A stretch of DNA of 53,948 bases, from positions 1-53,948 of the forward strand of contig JACQUC010000046.1 of the NCBI GenBank assembly GCA_016210495.1. Reading direction: 5' to 3'. This stretch comes from Chloroflexota bacterium (lineage in GTDB: Bacteria > Chloroflexota > FW602-bin22 > JACPRP01). Of this stretch, positions 7,434-16,152 are shown piece after piece. The translations under genes were made by a program, and so were the position numbers. The first letter of the stretch is position 1, and every line of letters begins with the position of its first letter. The notes beneath the pieces were generated by a model. It did no database searches. It was given only the letters and a program-made list of their open reading frames with translations, and was not told the DNA's origin.

Positions 7434-9989
7434 ATGACAGACAGATGGGTTACCACCGTCTGCGATAGGTGTTACGTGGGCTGTGGTATCAAAGTGCGTG
7501 TCGTGGACGAGGTCGTGGTCGGCGTGGAGGGCGACCCTGACAATCCGCTGAACAAGGGACGGATGTGTGCCAAAGGCAAGGCCGGGGTAATAGATTGCTA
7601 CAATCCGCATCGCCTTATGACGCCCGTGAAGCGCACTAACCCTCGAAAAGGGGTTGGTGAGGACCCCAAATGGCGAGAGATCTCCTACAAGGAAGCCATC
7701 GATACCATTGCAGAGGGGCTAAGGCAGATTCAGAATCAGCCGCACAAACTGCACGTTTACTGCTGGGGCTACGACTGTGATTTGCAGACCTTCGGAATGG
7801 CCTTCGGCACGCCTAACGTTCAGAATGCCGGGAACCACGAATGTGGTAAGTCCATTCACGTCATAGAACACATGGCGGGTGGCGGCTTCCACCAGCAGGT
7901 GGATCTACATTACTGCAACTATTGTATTTATGTGGGAACCCAGGGTGCTGTGGCCTCAAGGGCCTCCTTCACCCACATCGCCCGCGACCTTGCCGATGCA
8001 CGAACTCGAGGGATGAGGCTGGTGGTTGTCGATCCCGTTGGTGTTGGCGCCGCGGCCAAGGCCGATGAGTGGGTTCCCATTCGGCCGGGCACGGACGCCG
8101 CCTTTGCGCTGGCGCTGATCAACGTGTTGCTCAACGAACTCGGAATGTACGATGCCGAGTTCATCAAAACGGGAACCAACGGCTCGTACCTGGTGGGACA
8201 GGATGGGCGCTACCTGCGCGATGCTGCGTCCGGAAAGCCCCTGGTTTTTGACCCGGTGGATGGCAAGGCCAAGGTTTACGACGACCCAACCATACGAGAC
8301 TACGCTCTGGAAGGCAGTTTTCAGACTGCGCGAGGACGAGGAACGCCGACCTTCGCGCTGCTCAAGAACCAGGTCAGAAGGTACACACCGCAGTTCGCTT
8401 CCGAGATCACGACGGTTCCAGCATCGACGATTGTGAGACTGGCGCGAGAGTTTGGCGCCGCAGTCCAGATCGGGAGCACTATCGTCCTCGAGGGCAAGCA
8501 GTTTCCGTTCAGGCCCGCCGGTCTCGACTGGGCACGGGGACCTCAAGGGCACAAGCACGGATTCCACCATTCGTGGGCGTTGAAGCTCTTGAATATTCTG
8601 ATGGGCAATATCAATGTCCCTGGAGGCATGCTCAGCACGGGCGCAATGGGTAAGAACCCTTATTGGTGGGCACCGGAAGGTGGGATAGATGGGATGCTCA
8701 CCCACGCCGGCGCGGGAGGGTTCTCGAATGCGCACTTGCCGTCGTCCTTCCCTGGCCGCAAGCCTCGTCGGCCGAAGAGAATGGACATTATGGAGCTGTT
8801 CCCTTTGGCGCCAAGCGCTACTGCGCTTTACCCTTTGGTCGGCCAGGACCCGGGGAAATTTGGCCTCGACTACAGTATCGAGGTCGCTATCCATAATCCT
8901 AGCAACCTGATCCTTACGCCCTACGCCGATCTGGCGGTCGCGGAGAGGTTCTACAGTTCGATACCCTTTGTCGTCGGGTTCGCCTTCGAGCTGAACGAGA
9001 CCAATGAGGCTTTTGATGACATCGTGCTGCCCGTGCCGAATTATTTGGAGAGGCAGGACTCGGGAGCGAGGTCATTCCAGGGGTTGTATGGCATTCTATC
9101 CCCTGTTGGCCAGGATGACTGGTACTATCAACTGCGTCAGAAAGTTGTCGAACCCCCGAATGGCATGATGCACCCAACCGAGGTGCTTGTGGAGGTGGCC
9201 GACAGACTTGGCATGCTGAGAGAGTTCAATAAGGTAAAGAACCAGTCCGTGCGGTTCCGCGAGCCATATCTGCTCGAAGCCGACGAGAAGTACACACTGG
9301 ACGAGATGCACGACCGGCTCATGAGATCGATATTTGGGCCGGACCGGGGGCTGAACTGGGCCAAAGAGCACGGCGTGGTCCGCTACTACCGCGATGCCGA
9401 GGAAGCTTACCCTGGCCCGTATATGGTTGCCAATGGCATGAGGTTACCGATCTATCTGGAGCATTTTCCTCAGAAGGGGGAGGAGCTTAAGGAAGTCGTA
9501 GCGGAGATGGGGATGGAATGGGATTTCGTCGACTACAAAGCTCTTCCCGAGTGGATGCCCTGTAACGCGTTCGAGGAGAGGGGCAAGAATGGCTACGATT
9601 TTATTGCCGTGCAATATAAGCTGCCGTTCATCTACGGAACCTTTAGCAACGAAAACCCCTGGATCAACGAGATATGTGAGCGTACCCCATACACCTATCA
9701 GGTGATCATCAATGACGACGCAGGTAAGAGCCGGGGTATCAAAGACGGCGACGAGATATGGTTGGAGACGTCGGTGAGGAAGGTCAGAGCAGTGGCGAAA
9801 CTGACCCAGTGCATTCATCCCGAGGTGGTCGGAATCGCGGGTCATTTTGGCCATTGGGCCAAGGGTATGCCCATCTCCCGTGGCAAGGGAGTGGCCTTCA
9901 ACTTGCTTCTGCCCAATGACTTGGATCATATCGACAAGGTGTCGACCGCGCTGGATAATTGCGCGCTGGCAAAGATTTCTAAGGCATAG
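7434..9989 (+). CDS. Molybdopterin (Mo/W) oxidoreductase, DMSO reductase family, paralogue B
   Basis: An 851-residue paralogue of the enzyme encoded at 980-3556. The two can be aligned by eye almost without gaps over the full length. [4Fe-4S] ligands are C10, C13, C17 and C45, and the probable Mo/W-ligating cysteine is C137 in HECGKS. A CNYC pair at residues 151-154 is also shared. There is no Tat signal. Unlike paralogue A, no dedicated four-cluster subunit or NrfD anchor follows. Instead it is preceded by a flavoprotein and a small ferredoxin and followed by TRAP transporter genes. This suggests the same or similar chemistry with a different redox partner, or sharing of the BC subunits encoded to the left. 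The start ATG at 7434 has GAGGAGGG upstream, though at a long spacing. Confidence 0.88.
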   Translation: MTDRWVTTVCDRCYVGCGIKVRVVDEVVVGVEGDPDNPLNKGRMCAKGKAGVIDCYNPHRLMTPVKRTNPRKGVGEDPKWREISYKEAIDTIAEGLRQIQNQPHKLHVYCWGYDCDLQTFGMAFGTPNVQNAGNHECGKSIHVIEHMAGGGFHQQVDLHYCNYCIYVGTQGAVASRASFTHIARDLADARTRGMRLVVVDPVGVGAAAKADEWVPIRPGTDAAFALALINVLLNELGMYDAEFIKTGTNGSYLVGQDGRYLRDAASGKPLVFDPVDGKAKVYDDPTIRDYALEGSFQTARGRGTPTFALLKNQVRRYTPQFASEITTVPASTIVRLAREFGAAVQIGSTIVLEGKQFPFRPAGLDWARGPQGHKHGFHHSWALKLLNILMGNINVPGGMLSTGAMGKNPYWWAPEGGIDGMLTHAGAGGFSNAHLPSSFPGRKPRRPKRMDIMELFPLAPSATALYPLVGQDPGKFGLDYSIEVAIHNPSNLILTPYADLAVAERFYSSIPFVVGFAFELNETNEAFDDIVLPVPNYLERQDSGARSFQGLYGILSPVGQDDWYYQLRQKVVEPPNGMMHPTEVLVEVADRLGMLREFNKVKNQSVRFREPYLLEADEKYTLDEMHDRLMRSIFGPDRGLNWAKEHGVVRYYRDAEEAYPGPYMVANGMRLPIYLEHFPQKGEELKEVVAEMGMEWDFVDYKALPEWMPCNAFEERGKNGYDFIAVQYKLPFIYGTFSNENPWINEICERTPYTYQVIINDDAGKSRGIKDGDEIWLETSVRKVRAVAKLTQCIHPEVVGIAGHFGHWAKGMPISRGKGVAFNLLLPNDLDHIDKVSTALDNCALAKISKA

Positions 9990-10006
9990 AGGAGGGAGAA
10001 GGCCTA

Positions 10007-11155
10007 ATGAATCGGATCTGGACTTGCGGACTTCTGATCGCCGGCCTGGTGGCCGTATTGCTCTCAGCATGCGCACAGGACGCTGCCCGAGGGGGGCCGA
10101 GTGCCGAGAAGCCTGTGGAGAAGACGGCAGTCCAGCCGGCAGGGAAGCCGGCATCCGCACCGGCGGCCAAGGGCGATGTCAAGCCGGAGACACCGAAAGG
10201 CTTGCCGTCCACCATTGGCATCGGAACCGCCGCGAGCGGAACCGGCTACCATTCCGCCGGTGGTGGTATAGCCAAGGTGGCTAGCGATCATACGCCCATC
10301 AAGGTGCTGCTCAAACCGTACGCGGGACCCAACGCCTGGATTCCTCTTGTGGACAAAGGGGAGCTGGAGCTCGGCGTGGCCGCCGGCATGTCTGTGGGCT
10401 GGGCCTACAACGGCGAGACGGGATTCAACACCCGCAACAGGAACCTGCGTGTGCTGATGCAGGGCAACTGGATTCAGGCGGTGTCGATGGTCGTTCGCGC
10501 GGATTCCGATATCAAGTCTATCAAGGACTTGCGTGGCAGGCGCGTCCAGCGTGACTTCGGGGGCAACACGCTGATACAGGCAAGCGTGACTGCTTACCTC
10601 GAATCGGCAGGGCTGAGTTGGAATGACGTGAGGGCAGTTCCCGTTTCCGACGTGAACTCTTCGCTAAGGGCCTTGAGGGAGGGGCGGGCAGATGTTGCCT
10701 TCGGCGGCGCGCCGAGTAGCGCTTTGACGCAGGAGACCGATGCGGCGATCGGATTGCGGGCGCTTAACTTCGGCGACGTTCCTCCGGAACGAGCGGAGCA
10801 GGCCACGAAAGAGTTTGCAGAGGTGTTGGGCAAGTATATGCCCGCCTCGACGGTGGCCAGGATGAGGAAGTCAGGATGGCTCAAGGCCGATGCCACGGTA
10901 CTGCAATATCCAATATACCTCGTCGCGGCGGCTGGTCTCAGCGCCGACGCTGCTTACATCATTACGAAGGCTCTCTACGAAAACGACACGGGGCTTCAGT
11001 CCATCTACGTTTGGCTCAAGGATTGGAAGAAGGACACTATGTTCGGCGCTCAACCGCCGGCCCCATACCACGAAGGGGCCGTCCGCTTCTGGAAAGAAAA
11101 AGGATCCTGGAGCGCCGATGCCGAGGCAAATCAAAAGAAGCTCCTTGCGCAGTAG
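10007..11155 (+). CDS. TAXI-family TRAP solute-binding lipoprotein
   Basis: A 382-residue exported receptor with a lipoprotein signal (lipobox LLSAC, Cys near residue 22) and an Ala/Pro/Lys-rich linker. The mature domain starts near residue 68 with STIGIGTAASGTGYHSAGGGIAK, which matches the TAXI group of TRAP receptors. TAXI proteins deliver carboxylates or other small organic anions to a fused TRAP permease. The permease follows 82 bases downstream. The ATG at 10007 has GAGGAGGGAG upstream and lies 17 bases after the Mo/W enzyme stop, so it belongs to the same operon. The ligand is unknown. Confidence 0.9.
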   Translation: MNRIWTCGLLIAGLVAVLLSACAQDAARGGPSAEKPVEKTAVQPAGKPASAPAAKGDVKPETPKGLPSTIGIGTAASGTGYHSAGGGIAKVASDHTPIKVLLKPYAGPNAWIPLVDKGELELGVAAGMSVGWAYNGETGFNTRNRNLRVLMQGNWIQAVSMVVRADSDIKSIKDLRGRRVQRDFGGNTLIQASVTAYLESAGLSWNDVRAVPVSDVNSSLRALREGRADVAFGGAPSSALTQETDAAIGLRALNFGDVPPERAEQATKEFAEVLGKYMPASTVARMRKSGWLKADATVLQYPIYLVAAAGLSADAAYIITKALYENDTGLQSIYVWLKDWKKDTMFGAQPPAPYHEGAVRFWKEKGSWSADAEANQKKLLAQ

Positions 11156-11237
11156 ATACTCGGTTGTCGCACGCTTTGTCGTTGCTCCGAGCAACTGAAA
11201 GTCTACTTAGCAGAATAGGGAGTGGTGGTGAGTTGCT

Positions 11238-13205
11238 GTGGTCGCTGAGCGTGTCAGGACGATGACCGATGACAGGGCACCAGTCACGCCGACACGTCGT
11301 CGGAACCTGGCGGGTGCTGCCGGAATACTTCAGTGCGCTTTGCTTTGCTCCATCCCTATTCTGGGTATCTTCTTCATTTCGGGCGTGCACACCTATTTGG
11401 GCATAATGATCTATACCCAGCAGTACATCGGTCTCTTCTTGACCCTCGTCCTGGTGACCACGTTCCTGTTGACGCCCGCGACACGGAATTCTCCTCGCGA
11501 TCGCGTGCCCTGGTACGACATGCTCCTCGCCTTGGCCAGCCTACCGACAGGTCTTTTTATCGCGATACTCTATCCCGAGATCGCGATGCGCATGGGAGAC
11601 ATGTCGCTGGATCGTGTCGTTATGGGAACGCTTGCGATTTTGCTGGTGCTGGAGGCGTCACGGCGCCTGGTCGGGTGGGCAGTGCCGATAGTAGTGTCCG
11701 TGTTTATCCTCTACGGTCGCTTCGCCGATCTCTTCCCCGGCCCTGTCCGTGGAATGTCCACCTCGTGGGAACGACTCTCTTCCTACCTGTATCTCGACCC
11801 CAACAGCATGTTGAGCCTGGTCGCCTTGGGGGCAGGCATAGCGCTGGCATTCGTGTTCTTCGGCCAGATCCTTCTGAACTTCGGCGGAGGCGCGCACCTG
11901 ACCAACATGTCCATACTTGCGTTCGGACGCTCGCGTGGGGGCTCGGCCAAAGCGGCAGTGGTCGCCTCTAGCCTGGTGGGTACCATGACCGGCGGACCGA
12001 TGACCAACGTCATGATCACGGGCTCGGTCACGATCCCTATGATGATCCGTGCAGGATACAGTCCGGCAATGGCCGGCGCTGTCGAGGCAGTGGCCTCTTC
12101 GGGTGGGCAGATCATGCCGCCGGTGATGGGTGCCGTCGCATTTCTCATAGCGGAGAACCTGGGTATGCCTTACGCCGACATTGCGCTGGCCGCAGCGATA
12201 CCCGCGATCCTGTTCTACCTGGCCGTGTTCGCGCAGGTTGACCTCGAGGCCGGCAAAGTAGGAATCCGCGGTGCCCCCTCTGCCGAGATACCACGTTTTC
12301 TATCGACACTTCGCGAGGCGTCGGTAGTTGTTCCGTGCCTTGGCACCCTCGTTTATACGCTGTTCGTAGTTCGGCTGGACCCAAGCCTGGCGGGCGTGAT
12401 TTCGGGCATCGTGTCGATACCATTCCTGCTGCTGGCACGTGCTGGCCGAGGAGACTTCATCAAGCGCATATTTGGTGCCCTGCAAGGCACGGGCGCCATG
12501 GTTCGAGACCTCGGTGTCATCCTGGCCGCAGCCGGCTTCATCGTGGGAGTCGCGGGTGTTAGTGGGCTCGGCTTCAATCTGGCCTACACCCTTGTAGCCG
12601 TTGGCCAGAGCAACCTGCTGCTGCTTCTCGTACTGAGCGCGATCGTCTGCGTTGTCCTGGGGATGGGAATGCCCACTGTCCCCGCCTACACTCTGGTAGC
12701 CGTGCTGGCCGCGCCTGCCATCGTACAACTGGGCGTGATGCCACTTGCAGCTCACCTCTTCATATTCTACTTTGCCATCGCCTCCAGCAAGACACCCCCC
12801 GTGGCTCTTGCCTGCTTCGCCGCGTCGACGATTTCCGGCGCGGACCCTTACAAGATCAGTTACATCGCCATGCGCCTGGGTGTTTTGATCTATGTCCTGC
12901 CTTTTCTCTTCGTTTTCTCGCCTGCACTGATACTGCGAGATAGCCCTACGACCGTCATTCTGACTGTGGTAACAGCCGTGGTGGGAACGATCGTTCTCAG
13001 CGTGGCCTTGATCGGCTACCTTCGGCGTTCGGTGCCCGTTTTGAGCCGAGCACTGCTCGGAGTGGCCGGCGCTGGACTCTGGATCCCATTGGGACCTGAC
13101 GCCAGCTTTGCCTCCATCGTCAACACGGCCAGCCTCGTGCTTGCTGCCCTCGTGCTCACGTTCGAGTGGCACCGGAAGATAACCTTGCGGATCGTTTCAA
13201 GGTAA
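11238..13205 (+). CDS. TRAP transporter permease, fused 4TM/12TM (DctQM-like)
   Basis: A 655-residue, very hydrophobic protein with a short polar N terminus and more than twelve predicted membrane helices. The middle carries the DctM signature region, including MTGGPMTNVMITGSVTIPMM and the ASSGGQIMPPVMGAVAFL element, and the C-terminal part has GMGMPTVPAYTL and SSKTPPVALACF. Fusion of the small and large TRAP subunits is the normal arrangement for TAXI-type systems, and the receptor gene is just upstream. It probably uses a sodium gradient to import the ligand. The start may be the GTG at 11238 or the ATG at 11262. Neither ribosome site is decisive. Confidence 0.9.
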   Translation: MVAERVRTMTDDRAPVTPTRRRNLAGAAGILQCALLCSIPILGIFFISGVHTYLGIMIYTQQYIGLFLTLVLVTTFLLTPATRNSPRDRVPWYDMLLALASLPTGLFIAILYPEIAMRMGDMSLDRVVMGTLAILLVLEASRRLVGWAVPIVVSVFILYGRFADLFPGPVRGMSTSWERLSSYLYLDPNSMLSLVALGAGIALAFVFFGQILLNFGGGAHLTNMSILAFGRSRGGSAKAAVVASSLVGTMTGGPMTNVMITGSVTIPMMIRAGYSPAMAGAVEAVASSGGQIMPPVMGAVAFLIAENLGMPYADIALAAAIPAILFYLAVFAQVDLEAGKVGIRGAPSAEIPRFLSTLREASVVVPCLGTLVYTLFVVRLDPSLAGVISGIVSIPFLLLARAGRGDFIKRIFGALQGTGAMVRDLGVILAAAGFIVGVAGVSGLGFNLAYTLVAVGQSNLLLLLVLSAIVCVVLGMGMPTVPAYTLVAVLAAPAIVQLGVMPLAAHLFIFYFAIASSKTPPVALACFAASTISGADPYKISYIAMRLGVLIYVLPFLFVFSPALILRDSPTTVILTVVTAVVGTIVLSVALIGYLRRSVPVLSRALLGVAGAGLWIPLGPDASFASIVNTASLVLAALVLTFEWHRKITLRIVSR

Positions 13206-13231
13206 GTCTATTTATTGAAGGAGGAACCACT

Positions 13232-14416
13232 ATGGAAAGCCGTTGCGTCCCGTCCGCAAGAATCGTGTCGGTTTGCGCCCTTGTGGCTGTTCTGACCGTG
13301 GCGGTTCTTGGATGTAGCCAGCCTCCGGCGCCCGCTCCGGCCGCCGCGGTGCCGACTCAGCCGCCGAAAGCGGCTCCGGCGCCGTCTGCCACCACCGCAC
13401 CACCTCAGGTGGTGACACCGGCTCCCGCGAAGGAGGCAAAACCGCAAGCCAAAGATGCCAAACCGGAAAAAGTAGCCAAGGCCGAGGAAAAGAAGCCCAC
13501 CAAGCTAAAGGCGATCTACAGCGCTCTCAGCGGTATGCAGTCACCACCTTGGATAGCCAAGGAAGCCGGGCTCTTCGAGAAGTACGGACTGGATGTGGAC
13601 CTCGCATTCATCTCGACATCAACCACGATCGTCCCGGCTATGCTCTCGGGAGAGGTGGTCCTCGCTACTATGGGAACCGCACCGGTGATTGCTGCTAATT
13701 TGAGTGGCGCCGATCTGGTTATGGTGGCGGCGACGACCAACACCGTGATTTTCTACTTGTTTGGCCAACCAAGTATCTTGCGTGTCGAAGACTTGAAAGG
13801 GAAGGCAGTCGGCGTGGGTAGGCGCGGCGCCAGTAGCGATTTTGCGGCCCGCTACGTCCTTCCGAAGCACGGTCTGGAGCCAGACAAAGACGTGGCCCTG
13901 GTCCAAACCGGCGGTGCGACCGAGACTCTGGCGGCCTTGCAGGCAGGAGGAATTCAGGGGGGAGTGTTTTCAATCCCACACACTTTGACGGCTAAGAAGC
14001 AGGGAATGCGGGAGCTCGTCGATATCACGTCTCTGGGCATACCGTACACTCAGACCTCCGTGGTTACCAGAAAGGACTACCTGTCCAAGAACCGGGAGAC
14101 CATCATGAGCTTCCTGATGGCAACTATCGAGGCCATCGCGGTGGCAAAAAGAGACAAGGAGTTCACCGTCAAAGTGATAGGCAAGTACTCCAACATCCAA
14201 GACAGGGAGGTGTTGGAAGAGACCTACGATGTGATAGTGACCAAGGTCTTGCCAAAAGTGCCATATGTGACGGCCGAAGGTGTACAAACTGTGCTGAATG
14301 AAGCGGCGCAAGAGGACCCCAAGGCAAAGAGCGCCAAGGCTGAGGAGTTCTTCGACAACCGGTTGGTGAAGGAGCTCGACGACAGCGGCTTCATCAAGAA
14401 GCTGTACGGCGAGTAG
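13232..14416 (+). CDS. NMT1/THI5-like ABC substrate-binding lipoprotein, second copy
   Basis: A 394-residue receptor with lipobox AVLGC (Cys near residue 27) followed by about 75 residues of Pro/Ala/Lys-rich linker. The receptor domain begins near KLKAIYSALSGMQSPPWIAKE and ends in DDSGFIKKLYGE. It is clearly homologous to the receptor at 3951-5087. The ATG at 13232 follows GAAGGAGG by 8 bases. An upstream in-frame ATG would overlap the permease gene and lacks a signal peptide. Having an ABC-type receptor directly after a complete TRAP system, with no ABC permease or ATPase beside it, is odd. It may use a transporter encoded elsewhere or act as a sensor or scavenger. Confidence 0.88.
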   Translation: MESRCVPSARIVSVCALVAVLTVAVLGCSQPPAPAPAAAVPTQPPKAAPAPSATTAPPQVVTPAPAKEAKPQAKDAKPEKVAKAEEKKPTKLKAIYSALSGMQSPPWIAKEAGLFEKYGLDVDLAFISTSTTIVPAMLSGEVVLATMGTAPVIAANLSGADLVMVAATTNTVIFYLFGQPSILRVEDLKGKAVGVGRRGASSDFAARYVLPKHGLEPDKDVALVQTGGATETLAALQAGGIQGGVFSIPHTLTAKKQGMRELVDITSLGIPYTQTSVVTRKDYLSKNRETIMSFLMATIEAIAVAKRDKEFTVKVIGKYSNIQDREVLEETYDVIVTKVLPKVPYVTAEGVQTVLNEAAQEDPKAKSAKAEEFFDNRLVKELDDSGFIKKLYGE

Positions 14417-14430
14417 CGCTGTATCCGTAG

Positions 14431-14490
14431 TTGTCATTCTGAGGAGCGTGGTGAGGAGGCCGGCTGGGGTGGGGAGCGACGAAGAATCCC
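14431..14490. repeat. Dispersed repeat resembling the TGTCATTCTGAGGAGCG...GACGAAGAATC element
   Basis: The gap between the receptor and UbiD genes contains TTGTCATTCTGAGGAGCG followed, after a G-rich insertion, by GGAGCGACGAAGAATCCC. From general experience this string is a common intergenic repeat in Chloroflexota and other environmental genomes. Only one copy was seen here, so the repeat status rests on recognition. Confidence 0.4.
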
Positions 14491-14521
14491 ATACTGTGAA
14501 AGGCATTTGGGGGGAAACCGC

Positions 14522-16129
14522 ATGGCGCACGAGGATTTGAGGGAGTTCATCGGGGTCCTCGAGGAAAAGGACGAGCTGAAGAGGATTCCGCTGGAGGTAC
14601 ACTGGAAGTACGAGATCGGCGGCTGGGTTCGCAAGACCATGGACCTGCGCCCGAAGGGTCCGGCGCTGCTGTTCGAGAATCTGAAGGGCCACAACCGGGA
14701 TTATCGCATCCTGTGCGCGGCAGTCGATAGCTACCCGCGTTTTGCACTGGCGCTGGGGCTGGACGCGGCGACGCCAGTGAAAGAGATCATCGGCGCCTAC
14801 AAAGAACGCCTTCACAAGCCCATCAAACCCATCATGGTTTCCACTGGGCCCGTAAAAGAAAACGTGCACACGGGCGACGACGTCGATTTGTTGGAGTTTC
14901 CGGTGCCGTGGTGGACGCCGCGCGATGGGGGACGCTACATAGGTACCTGGCACGGCAATGTTACCAAGGAGCCCGCGACGGGCGTTCGTAACGTGGGGAT
15001 GTATCGCGTGATGATCCACGACAAACGACACGCCGGGGTGGGCTTCCTACCCTCAAAGGAGATAGCACAACACTTTGCGGAGATGGAGCGCCAAGGAAGG
15101 CCGCTGGAGATGGCCGTGGTTATTGGCGCTGACGAAACGATTCCAATGGTGGCTTCAGCATCGTTTCCTCCTGCGGTAGACGAGTACGACATGGCCGGCG
15201 GGCTTCGCGAAGCGCCGATCGCGCTGGTCAAGTGCGAAACCGTCGATCTCGAGGTTCCCGCCAACGCCGAGATAGTGCTCGAGGGTCACATCCTGCCCTT
15301 CGAGCGCAAGGAGGAAGGACCTCTATCGGAGCATACGGGCTACCACGGAGGCGGCGTGCGGATGCGGACGGTCTTCGAGGTGACGGCAATCTGTCACCGC
15401 AACCAGCCGATTCTGCGGGGTGCCCTACTGGGCAAGCCGATAACGGAGAACCACACGCTGCACGCCGTAGAGAACGCGGCGAACGCGATGAGGATGTTCG
15501 AAACACACGGCCCTTCAGGCGTGGTGGCCGTGTGCTGCCCACCCGAGGGCGATTCGATGGCCGCGGCAGTGGTGGCGATGCGACCACACTACGTAGGACA
15601 CTCGCGCATCGTCGGTCGCGCTTTGCTATCCAGCCCACATGGCAGATCCTTGAAATACGTCGTGGTCGTGGACGAGGACATCGATCCGTTTGACCTTGGC
15701 CAAGTATGGTGGGCCATCATTTACAGGACCCAGGGAAGCCGTGACATCGAAGTGCTGCGGTTCGGGCCGTGTTCGCGATCAGACCCCTCGGTCCCCCGCT
15801 CCCAGGGAGAGTACACCGACAAGGTGCTGATCGACGCGACGAAGAAGCTGGACTACCCGTTCCAGCGAGCCTGGGGAGGGCATTGGGCTCCGGTGGGCTT
15901 TCCACCCCGTAAAGTGATGGAGTTGGTGGATCTTAGATGGGCGCAGATCTTCGAAGGCAAGCGGGGCGCGGAAACCCAGATAGGCCAGCTCACGAGGGAA
16001 CTAGCGACCGAGTTATTCCCCAAGTGGGAGACGTGGCGCGAGAAGCATTACAAGCTCACGGCGGAAGAGAGGGAAAGGGAAATACACCTCTCCCTCCCGA
16101 CGACGAGGCAAGAGGAGGAAATGGAGTAG
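14522..16129 (+). CDS. UbiD-family (prenylated-FMN) decarboxylase/carboxylase
   Basis: A 535-residue UbiD-family enzyme, close to the usual length. The start is the ATG at 14522, with GGGGGA upstream. The catalytic region is intact. R162 in GMYRVMIHD corresponds to the conserved Arg, and E265 and E270 in EEGPLSEHTGYHGG correspond to the two catalytic acidic positions of the family. UbiD enzymes use prenylated FMN, made by UbiX, for reversible (de)carboxylation of aromatic or unsaturated acids. No ubiX is in this window. As the last gene of the flavoprotein/Mo-enzyme/TRAP operon it is the best clue that the pathway handles an aromatic or alpha,beta-unsaturated carboxylic acid. The specific substrate cannot be told. 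Confidence 0.9.
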   Translation: MAHEDLREFIGVLEEKDELKRIPLEVHWKYEIGGWVRKTMDLRPKGPALLFENLKGHNRDYRILCAAVDSYPRFALALGLDAATPVKEIIGAYKERLHKPIKPIMVSTGPVKENVHTGDDVDLLEFPVPWWTPRDGGRYIGTWHGNVTKEPATGVRNVGMYRVMIHDKRHAGVGFLPSKEIAQHFAEMERQGRPLEMAVVIGADETIPMVASASFPPAVDEYDMAGGLREAPIALVKCETVDLEVPANAEIVLEGHILPFERKEEGPLSEHTGYHGGGVRMRTVFEVTAICHRNQPILRGALLGKPITENHTLHAVENAANAMRMFETHGPSGVVAVCCPPEGDSMAAAVVAMRPHYVGHSRIVGRALLSSPHGRSLKYVVVVDEDIDPFDLGQVWWAIIYRTQGSRDIEVLRFGPCSRSDPSVPRSQGEYTDKVLIDATKKLDYPFQRAWGGHWAPVGFPPRKVMELVDLRWAQIFEGKRGAETQIGQLTRELATELFPKWETWREKHYKLTAEEREREIHLSLPTTRQEEEME

Positions 16130-16152
16130 AGACCACCGCACGATAGCCTAGT

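Noticed and set aside
7956..8894. A 312-codon minus-strand frame opposite the second Mo/W enzyme
   Set aside because: It is antisense to a well-supported gene, lacks any family feature, and is rich in Arg, Ser and Pro as expected of a reverse frame.
13970..15031. A 353-codon minus-strand frame
   Set aside because: It crosses the receptor end and the UbiD start on the other strand. Both of those are firmly identified, so this is a shadow.
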